Made by a program: the position numbers and the translations under genes. A stretch of 32,776 bases of DNA from CAYPIE01 sp964410665 (GTDB lineage: Bacteria > Planctomycetota > Planctomycetia > Gemmatales > Gemmataceae), in NCBI GenBank assembly GCA_964410665.1, contig CAYPIE010000066.1:1-32776 (forward strand). The letters run 5' to 3'. How positions within the stretch are numbered: the stretch's first letter is position 1; each line of letters opens with the position of its first letter. Below, piece by piece: positions 27,191 to 32,776 of this stretch. Below the pieces are notes generated by a model, which saw only the letters and a program-made list of their open reading frames with translations, was not told where the DNA came from and did no database searches.

Positions 27191-28704
27191 GGTCCCTGAT
27201 CCTTCGGTGGTCAAACAGCCTGGTTCCGCACATCCGCCTGGCCGTTCCTGCTATATGGGTTTGCGGTACGCTGGTTGGGCTCTATGCGGCCGTCCTGTTT
27301 TTCTGGCGCCTTGAGGATCGGGGTTTATGGGCCAGCCATGAGGCCCGTGCTGCCCAGCACGCGCAACGGATGCTCGATAGTGGCGACTGGGGGCTGCCAA
27401 CGTTGTACGATGGTCAAGTCGATCTGCAAAAGCCCCCGGGCTATTACTGGCTCGTTGCTCTGTGCTCCTTGCCGAACCAGGCCACGGTAACTGCCTGGAC
27501 GGTTCGCCTGCCGGCAGCGTTGGCTGGGTTGGGCTGCGTGCTCCTCGTGTTTACCACGTTAGTCCAGCGGCAGCGGCTGTTGGCGGCAGTAATCGCGAGT
27601 CTGGTCCTGGCTACCATGGTGCGCTTTACCGGCATGGCCCGCGTTGCCCGGATTGACATGTGCCTAACCCTGGCCATCAGCGTGGCGATTGTGTGTTTGG
27701 CGAGTCCGACCGGGAAACGTCTGCGACAACAATTGCTGCAGATGCTTGGTTGGGTTGCGTTGGCCGCGGCGGTACTACTCAAAGGGCCGATCGGGCTGAT
27801 CTTGCCCGGGGTGGTGCTTGCGCTGTATCGAGTAGTCACCGGGTTTCCACGCTTGGTCGGCTGGTCGTGGCTGTTGGGGCCGTTGGTGCTGATTGCCCTC
27901 GCGGTACCATGGTTTTGGTGGGCTAACTTGGTGACCGAGGGGGCCTTGGTCAAGACCTTCCTGTGGCAGCACAACCTGCAGCGAGCTCTGGGCGGCAGTA
28001 CGACGCTGGCCGGCTATCCGTGGTGGTATTATGTGCCCCGCTTGCTGGTCGATGCACTCCCATGGACTCCTGTGGCGGCATACCTCGGCTGGAAGGCTTG
28101 GCAACGACCGGCAGACACTGTCGATCGGGATGCCTTATTGGGCCTGATCTGGTGGGTGAGCATGCTAGTGGTCCTGTCGTGTATGCATTTCAAACGGGCA
28201 GATTACCTGTTGCCTCTCTATCCGGGCTTGGCTTTGTGGCTTGGGTGTCTGGCCGAACGTTGCTACCTCCATATGTCACCCAGCTGGCAGCGGCTTGGGC
28301 GACGCGGTCTGGCGACGGTTGCCCTGATGGTGCTGTTGGGCTGGTGGGGATATGACCGCTGGCTGGTGCCACAGCTGGAGGCTCCCCGCCAGCAACGGCG
28401 CTTTGCTGTGGCCATTCGGCAACAGGTGCCGGTGCCGGAGGTGGTGCACTTTTTCCGAGTCGAGGAGCACTTGCTTGCCTACCATCTAGGTCGGCCGATC
28501 CATACCCTAGTGGAATGGCCGGATCTGTTGCTGGCCCTGGCAGGGCCGGGACCGCACTGGCTGCTTGTGTCCGAGCCAACGCTGGCCGAACTCCAAGCGA
28601 CGTTGCCAAGCTTGCAGATCCGCCAAGTGCTTCGCAATATCGACTACCTAGCGGCAGAGCCGGATGAGCCGCTCGTGCTCATCGCGGCCAAATTCGGCTC
28701 CTGA
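27187..28704 (+). CDS. ArnT/PMT-like membrane glycosyltransferase (GT-C fold)
   Basis: Likely transfers a sugar from a polyprenyl-phosphate donor to an acceptor on the outer face of the inner membrane. The 505-residue polytopic protein has a TM helix near 15-35, then the family-typical first loop WASHEARAAQHAQRMLDSGD ... DLQKPPGYYWLVAL (acidic residue, RxA, GDW, K-P-P), and about ten further hydrophobic helices, followed by a soluble C-terminal tail. This organisation matches ArnT-like transferases of families GT39/GT83. A GTG start overlaps the ABC exporter stop by four bases, and the next gene begins two bases after this stop. Acceptor and sugar cannot be inferred from the sequence. Confidence 0.85.
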   Translation: MRSLILRWSNSLVPHIRLAVPAIWVCGTLVGLYAAVLFFWRLEDRGLWASHEARAAQHAQRMLDSGDWGLPTLYDGQVDLQKPPGYYWLVALCSLPNQATVTAWTVRLPAALAGLGCVLLVFTTLVQRQRLLAAVIASLVLATMVRFTGMARVARIDMCLTLAISVAIVCLASPTGKRLRQQLLQMLGWVALAAAVLLKGPIGLILPGVVLALYRVVTGFPRLVGWSWLLGPLVLIALAVPWFWWANLVTEGALVKTFLWQHNLQRALGGSTTLAGYPWWYYVPRLLVDALPWTPVAAYLGWKAWQRPADTVDRDALLGLIWWVSMLVVLSCMHFKRADYLLPLYPGLALWLGCLAERCYLHMSPSWQRLGRRGLATVALMVLLGWWGYDRWLVPQLEAPRQQRRFAVAIRQQVPVPEVVHFFRVEEHLLAYHLGRPIHTLVEWPDLLLALAGPGPHWLLVSEPTLAELQATLPSLQIRQVLRNIDYLAAEPDEPLVLIAAKFGS

Positions 28705-28705
28705 G

Positions 28706-30436
28706 ATGAACTCCATGGCGGCGGAAGCGACGTTAGACGGGCTGAGTATTGTCATCCCGATTCAGGGACATATCGATCATCTGCACCATGCCCTGGACGC
28801 TTGGCGGCGAACCCTGGAGCAGCTCAAGCGACCTTATGAAGTCTTGCTGGTCACTGATCGGCTAGAAGCGTCTACCGACCAAGGGATTGACACTTTTCTG
28901 AAGAACGCCCCGCAGTTTCGCCGCCTCGAGCAAGGCGAACCCGCGGGGATCGGCGCGGCCATTCGCCGCGGCTTGGCCGAGAGTCAGCAGCCGTTGTTTG
29001 GCTACAGTGTGTTGCATCCGGACTATACTCCGAGTGATCTGTCGCAATTGCTGGAGCGGCTGGAACAGGATTTCCCCGGCTTGGATCGCAAGCTGGATCT
29101 AATCACCGGCCACCGCACGGGGTGGTCGACGCCACTACTGCCCCGGGTGTTCGGCTGGGTATGGCGGCGGTTCTGGAATCTGGTGCTGGATCTGGGTCTG
29201 GAGCCATCACCGAGCTGGTTGGGTTGGCGGGCCATGGGGTACGCCTGGTTCAACCGCTTTCTGTTTGGTACGCGCGTCCATGACATCGACAGCTGCTTGA
29301 AGCTGTTTCGCCGCGCGATTTTCGAGCGGATGCCGATCCAATCGCACGGACCATTTGTGCATGCGGAGATCTTGGCCAAGGCCAACTTTTTGACCCTGTA
29401 TCTGGACGAAGTAGCGCTCAGTCCGGTTCGCAACCCGACCGCGTTGCCTCCGGCTTGCAACCAGGGTGGCATGGGTCGTGATCTGAAAAAAGTCCTCTCC
29501 AATCCCCGGTTTAACCCGTGTACTCCCGGCAAAAAGCCGGACAATACCCTGGTCGGGGTCCCTGAACCTGTTCACGCACCTGCGGAGGCTCCTGCCATGA
29601 CTGTCCGTATCGATGCTCACCATCATCTATGGCGTTTGGACCAGTTTGATTACTCGTTTCTCAATGCCGAGCCCCTAGCACCGATCAATCGCAACTTTTT
29701 GCCCGAAGACCTCGAGCCACTGCTCAATGCACAAGACATCCAGAAAACGATCCTGGTCCAAACGCAGCACACTCTGGACGAGAACCGCTGGGCGCTCGGC
29801 TTGGCTGAGAAGCATGACTGGATTATCGGCGTAGTCGGTTGGGTTGATTTAAGTTCGGAAGAGTGCGAGGCTCAGGTCGTTGAGCTGAAGAAGCACCCCA
29901 AGTTTGTTGGCATCCGGCACATCGTCCAGGACGAAGCCGATGATGACTTCATCGTTCGCCCGGATATCCTCCGCGGTCTGGGCGTTCTGGAAAAGCACCG
30001 GGTGCCCTACGATCTTCTGTTCTACGTTAAGCATGTCAAGCACGCGCCCACGGTCGCCAGCAAGTTCCCCAACCTCCCGCTGGTGATCGATCACCTTGCC
30101 AAGCCGGAGATCAAGCAGAGCCATATCGACAACTGGCTACCCCACTTCAAAGAAGCGGCCAAGTTCCCCAATGTTTACTGCAAACTGTCCGGCATGATCA
30201 CCGAGGCGGACTGGAAGCATTGGAAGCCGGCGGATCTCAAGCCCTATGTGGCCGCGGCCCTCGAGGTATTTGGCCCGGATCGTTGTATGTATGGCTCGGA
30301 TTGGCCCGTTTGCCTGCTGGCTGGGAGCTATGCCCAAGTCTATGAGGCCCTGGTCGAGGCGCTGGGGCCGATCAGCGACGAGGATCGGGCCAAAATCTTT
30401 GGCGGTACCGCGGCCAAGTTCTATGGCGTTTCCTAA
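28706..30436 (+). CDS. Glycosyltransferase-2-like / amidohydrolase-2 fused open frame
   Basis: One open frame of 576 codons carries two unrelated domains. Residues about 12-270 resemble polyprenyl-phosphate glycosyltransferases of family 2 (LSIVIPIQGH, YEVLLVTDRLEAS, GIGAAIRRGLAES, LITGHRTGW, then HDIDSCLKLFRR), but the usual DDGS and DxD motifs are altered. A Pro-rich linker (about 270-297) leads to an amidohydrolase (298-576, COG3618-like; DAHHHLW, LVIDHLAKP, YCKLSGM, MYGSDWPVC) of the type that hydrolyses sugar lactones or related rings. The second domain begins with its own ATG at 29597 preceded by GGAGG eight bases upstream, so it may also be translated alone. The first start at 28706 lies two bases after the GT-C gene stop; an ATG at 28715 is an alternative. 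Confidence 0.75.
   Translation: MNSMAAEATLDGLSIVIPIQGHIDHLHHALDAWRRTLEQLKRPYEVLLVTDRLEASTDQGIDTFLKNAPQFRRLEQGEPAGIGAAIRRGLAESQQPLFGYSVLHPDYTPSDLSQLLERLEQDFPGLDRKLDLITGHRTGWSTPLLPRVFGWVWRRFWNLVLDLGLEPSPSWLGWRAMGYAWFNRFLFGTRVHDIDSCLKLFRRAIFERMPIQSHGPFVHAEILAKANFLTLYLDEVALSPVRNPTALPPACNQGGMGRDLKKVLSNPRFNPCTPGKKPDNTLVGVPEPVHAPAEAPAMTVRIDAHHHLWRLDQFDYSFLNAEPLAPINRNFLPEDLEPLLNAQDIQKTILVQTQHTLDENRWALGLAEKHDWIIGVVGWVDLSSEECEAQVVELKKHPKFVGIRHIVQDEADDDFIVRPDILRGLGVLEKHRVPYDLLFYVKHVKHAPTVASKFPNLPLVIDHLAKPEIKQSHIDNWLPHFKEAAKFPNVYCKLSGMITEADWKHWKPADLKPYVAAALEVFGPDRCMYGSDWPVCLLAGSYAQVYEALVEALGPISDEDRAKIFGGTAAKFYGVS
29583..29599 (+). promoter_or_regulatory. Internal ribosome binding site and start of the amidohydrolase domain
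   Basis: GGAGG followed by eight bases and ATG lies inside the long GT2-amidohydrolase frame, exactly where the amidohydrolase fold begins (MTVRIDAHHHLWRL). This is a stronger Shine-Dalgarno than that of the upstream start, so a separate amidohydrolase of 279 residues (29597-30436) is likely to be made, perhaps exclusively. Confidence 0.6.
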
Positions 30437-30585
30437 GTCGATCACCTCGATCGAGCTGACACCTGGTGGTCAAAAAAGGCAGGTCGAGCCAACTTCGGGT
30501 GGCAGGCCCGTTGGAGACTCCGGGCGTGGCTGAGGCACAGGTCAGGTCATCCTCGTACGGGGCTCGACGCGGATCCCACTAGCGC

Positions 30586-31662
30586 TTACGGCTCTTGCGC
30601 CCCCGGTTGCGTGTCGGTCGCTGGGGCAGCAGGCGTCGTCGATTGGGGCCAGGTCAAGTCCCACTGCAGTTTCGGCAAGAGCAGCATGATGCCAATGAAA
30701 AAGCCCAGCCCGCCGACCGTCAACAGAATGCCTTGCTGTCGTGGGTAGATGGCTGCGCTGAGGGTTACGGCCAGGATGACCGTCCCTGGCAGGAGCACTC
30801 CGAGCAAGGTCCGGCCGAAGCCGATCAAGGTCGCCGAGCGGATGCCGATGATCGCCAGGGCCAGCCCCGAGGACAGCAGGATCGCCGCGGTTAAAGGAAT
30901 GTACTCCTGGGCGAAGTACATCAATGGATAAGCGCCGGCAAAGGTGCCCAAGCTCAACAAAAGCATCCAGCGGTCAAACCTGGTATCGACGAGGGTGTGC
31001 ACGAACAAGCCGACCAGGAGACCGAAGGCGACCACGCTGGCCGGCCCCAGCCAAGTCAACTCACCGAGACGATCGATTGGGGCGATGCCGAGCACATCCA
31101 GGCGGACCGGCTGGCCGAACAAGAGCCGCTGGTAATCCCAGATGTAAGTGGTTTCTCGCGAGTAAGACTCCAGGCTTGTCGGTTGCAACGACAGCTCGAG
31201 GAGCCGCACATCGGAGCCCTCGGCAAACAGCTGAATGTGGAACTCATCCAGGATGCCGTCGGGAGGAATCGACAATTCGTAAAGTCCCTTGCCAACGGCG
31301 GTGTAGGTGACCTGCAGCTCGGTCGGTTCCTCGGCCAAGGTACCACGCCAGACCATTTTGCCGTCGCGGCGACCAACGTTATCGCTGACGTCGTTTCCAC
31401 CACTGGTGATCGACAAGTCGGCCAAGGAGATGGTCAACGGCGGCAAGGGGAGCTCGAGTTCACATTCGCCTGGGTTGTTGGCGGGCTGGTGGGCCCGGAT
31501 CGTGCCCTGGAACTTGGCCTCGTAGATCGATTCCGGAGTTGCTGTGCCGATGCTGAGTTTTGGTGTCAGCCGGATGTCGGCGTTAAACGCCTGCACCCGA
31601 GCCCGAGGTGTTGGCAGCAGGGGACCTGCAGGAGGCGCGGCGGGTGGCGTTGCATCGGCCAT
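30586..31662 (-). CDS. Putative inner-membrane protein with CreD-like topology
   Basis: The function is unknown. The 358 residues start with a Pro/Ala-rich stretch, then a beta-rich domain (about 25-200; PKLSIGTATPESIYEAKFQG, ITSGGNDV, ELQVTYTAVGKGLYEL) and five hydrophobic helices at about 205-225, 231-250, 256-275, 287-305 and 311-330, ending in a short Pro/Thr-rich tail. A soluble beta-domain followed by five helices recalls CreD proteins, which in addition have an N-terminal membrane helix that is missing here. The frame is closed upstream by a TAA ten codons before the ATG (31690-31692) and I see no Shine-Dalgarno. It overlaps the prepilin-like frame at 31566-31799. The CreD resemblance is by eye and not firm. 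Confidence 0.6.
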   Translation of the reverse strand: MADATPPAAPPAGPLLPTPRARVQAFNADIRLTPKLSIGTATPESIYEAKFQGTIRAHQPANNPGECELELPLPPLTISLADLSITSGGNDVSDNVGRRDGKMVWRGTLAEEPTELQVTYTAVGKGLYELSIPPDGILDEFHIQLFAEGSDVRLLELSLQPTSLESYSRETTYIWDYQRLLFGQPVRLDVLGIAPIDRLGELTWLGPASVVAFGLLVGLFVHTLVDTRFDRWMLLLSLGTFAGAYPLMYFAQEYIPLTAAILLSSGLALAIIGIRSATLIGFGRTLLGVLLPGTVILAVTLSAAIYPRQQGILLTVGGLGFFIGIMLLLPKLQWDLTWPQSTTPAAPATDTQPGAQEP

Positions 31663-31799
31663 CTGTGATTTGCTGAACTGGATCGCGACTTACGGACCTT
31701 TTGGACTGCTGGCAACAGCAAGCCGATGCAAAAGGCGATAATGATCACGACGACCAGTAGCTCTACCAGTGTGAACGCCCGACGTGGCAACGGTGACAT
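31566..31799 (-). pseudogene. Prepilin-like N-terminal fragment (DUF1559-style head)
   Basis: From the ATG at 31799 the frame encodes MSPLPRRAFTLVELLVVV and continues to LLLPAVQKVRKS, a textbook type IV prepilin N-terminus as found on DUF1559 proteins, with GGAGG ten bases upstream. After residue 38 the sequence (SRSSSANHRWP and onward) has no pilin or DUF1559 character and stops at 77 residues. Two readings are possible: a decayed or truncated pseudopilin, or the true first part of the downstream membrane protein, joined by a frameshift around 31663-31690. One extra base after AAGTC would make the reading run on as KSAIQFSKSQMADATPP into the 358-residue frame. Confidence 0.5.
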
Positions 31800-32075
31800 G
31801 GGAGTGAGACCTCCGGTTGACGATGCAGAGAGATGGGTGGGGGAGGATCTCCCCCGATGTAGTCTATCTCGTTTTTGGTCGAGAGAGAATTGCACTGGCG
31901 GTCCTGGTACCCGCAACGTTCATACCTAGTGAACACCCGATGCTATCCACGGCCTAAGCACGCTTTTTCGACCACGGGTAGAGTCGTACAATGAGTTCAG
32001 AGTAGTTGGAGTACTCGATTGGCTCAGAAACCGCTCAACCAAGGCTCTCGGAATCGTGACATAAAAGAGTTATAT

Positions 32076-32624
32076 ATGATGAAATTTACAGACGATGAAA
32101 GAAAATTGATCGAGGTCTGGGAGGCCCATACGGCTGCGGAGTTTGACCTCAAGGATGCCGATGCCGCCATTGCGACCATGACCGATCATCCTGTTCTGAT
32201 CCATGTGCCGGTGAACACCGGCGCAACCGGGCGAGAAGCGGTCCGCAAGTTCTACGCAGAAATCTTTATTCCTCAGGCGCCCCCCGACCTTGAACTCCAG
32301 TTGCTCACCCGGTCGGTCGGACAAGACCGTATCATCGATGAATTCATCCTGCACTTTACCCACACACTACGAATGGACTGGTTCGCACCGGGCATCGAAG
32401 CAACCGGTCGCAAGCTAGCCGTACCGCATGTGGGGATTATTTCCTTCGAAGGTGGCAAGATCAGCTCGGAGCACATCTACTGGGACCAGGCCTCAGTGTT
32501 AACGCAATTAGGCGTTTTGAACGATGCGTTGCCTGTGCTTGGTGTGACCCAGTGCGATCGCCTGCTGGACGTCAACGCCCCGGTCAACCAGCTGATACAG
32601 CGGGTGACGCCGCGGGCGAGCTGA
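32076..32624 (+). CDS. NTF2/SnoaL-like domain protein
   Basis: Small alpha+beta protein of the NTF2-like superfamily, whose members range from polyketide cyclases to ligand-binding proteins; no specific activity can be given. The 182 residues show the usual helix-helix-strand opening (LIEVWEAHTAAEFDLKDADA), TMTDHPVLIHVPVNTGATG, REAVRKFYAEIF, an IIDEFILHFTHT strand, and HVGIISFEGGKISSEHIYWD, the conserved final strands. The frame is open upstream to 32019, but the preceding residues do not fit; an ATG pair at 32076/32079 follows an AT-rich leader with AAAGAG as a modest ribosome site. It stands alone, divergent from the prepilin fragment. Confidence 0.8.
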   Translation: MMKFTDDERKLIEVWEAHTAAEFDLKDADAAIATMTDHPVLIHVPVNTGATGREAVRKFYAEIFIPQAPPDLELQLLTRSVGQDRIIDEFILHFTHTLRMDWFAPGIEATGRKLAVPHVGIISFEGGKISSEHIYWDQASVLTQLGVLNDALPVLGVTQCDRLLDVNAPVNQLIQRVTPRAS

Positions 32625-32651
32625 CGGGATAGGGTTGGCTGATCCCCGAGT

Positions 32652-32677
32652 TACCCCCGGACGTGCGTTCGGGGGTA
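32652..32677. repeat. GC-rich hairpin, first of a cluster
   Basis: TACCCCCGGA (32652-32661) pairs with TTCGGGGGTA (32668-32677) over a six-base loop, giving ten pairs including one G-U. It lies 28 bases beyond the NTF2-like stop and could act as a terminator, but no T-run follows. Its arm shares the CCCCCGGAC core with the next hairpin, suggesting a repeat family. Confidence 0.6.
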
Positions 32678-32721
32678 GAGAGACAGACGAAAACAAGAAA
32701 GCGTCTGCGGTAAGTCAGAAC

Positions 32722-32758
32722 CCCCGGACTGACGTCCGGGGCTCGCCTTTCGGAGGCG
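32722..32758. repeat. Second and third hairpins of the terminal cluster
   Basis: CCCCGGAC (32722-32729), loop TGAC and GTCCGGGG (32734-32741) form a perfect eight-base-pair stem. CGCCT, loop TTCGG and AGGCG (32744-32758) form a second, smaller stem directly after it. The arrangement is typical of dispersed intergenic palindromes in large planctomycete genomes, although with only this window I cannot count copies. Confidence 0.55.
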
Positions 32759-32776
32759 GTTGCGACGGCGGAAGGG

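Noticed and set aside
30437..30585. Terminator in the gap after the amidohydrolase
   Set aside because: Only a weak TCGAT/ATCGA inverted repeat is present, without a T-run.

Overview
The window reads as ordinary chromosome from a GC-rich planctomycete, most likely in or near the Gemmataceae; the family-level placement is inference. The pointers are lineage-typical proteins: a zinc-ribbon protein with a DUF1559-like C-terminus, a 1467-residue ThuA / PVC-type dehydrogenase / cytochrome c fusion, a surface protein opening with the planctomycete 'LEDR' motif, a DUF1559-style prepilin head, and a eukaryote-like UDP-sugar pyrophosphorylase. I see no rRNA, tRNA, CRISPR array, transposase or phage gene.

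Layout. 1-125 is an imperfect tandem repeat beyond the end of glycyl-tRNA synthetase (minus, 170-1636). 1935-4952 (plus) is the large zinc-ribbon/DUF1559 protein. On the minus strand follow endonuclease III (4979-5752), a parvulin lipoprotein (5887-7161) and the 2-oxoglutarate dehydrogenase genes, transcribed sucA (12956-10131), sucB (10097-8823), lpdA (8698-7280). 13327-14664 (plus) is a secreted cohesin-like protein meeting hemW (minus, 14661-15848) tail to tail. 15965-19843 (plus) carries an MBL-fold hydrolase, a UDP-sugar pyrophosphorylase, mannose-1-phosphate guanylyltransferase and ruvX. hslV (19876-20430) and the ThuA/dehydrogenase giant (20565-24968) are on the minus strand.

25148-30436 (plus) is a tightly packed cassette: an MsbA-like ABC exporter, an ArnT/PMT-like membrane glycosyltransferase, and one open frame joining a family-2-like glycosyltransferase to an amidohydrolase. 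Together they look like a lipid-linked sugar assembly, transfer and export module, and this is the most interesting part of the window. 30586-31799 (minus) holds a CreD-like membrane protein without its own N-terminal membrane segment, and overlapping it in another frame a prepilin-like N-terminus that could supply one. 32076-32624 (plus) is an NTF2/SnoaL-like protein, followed by a cluster of GC-rich hairpins that resemble a dispersed intergenic repeat.

How the genes fit together: sucA-sucB-lpdA form the TCA-cycle 2-oxoglutarate dehydrogenase complex. The UDP-sugar pyrophosphorylase and ManC supply activated sugars (a UDP-sugar and GDP-mannose) that the envelope glycosylation cassette 6 kb away might draw on; that last link is inference. 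All family assignments come from reading motifs by eye, with no database search.
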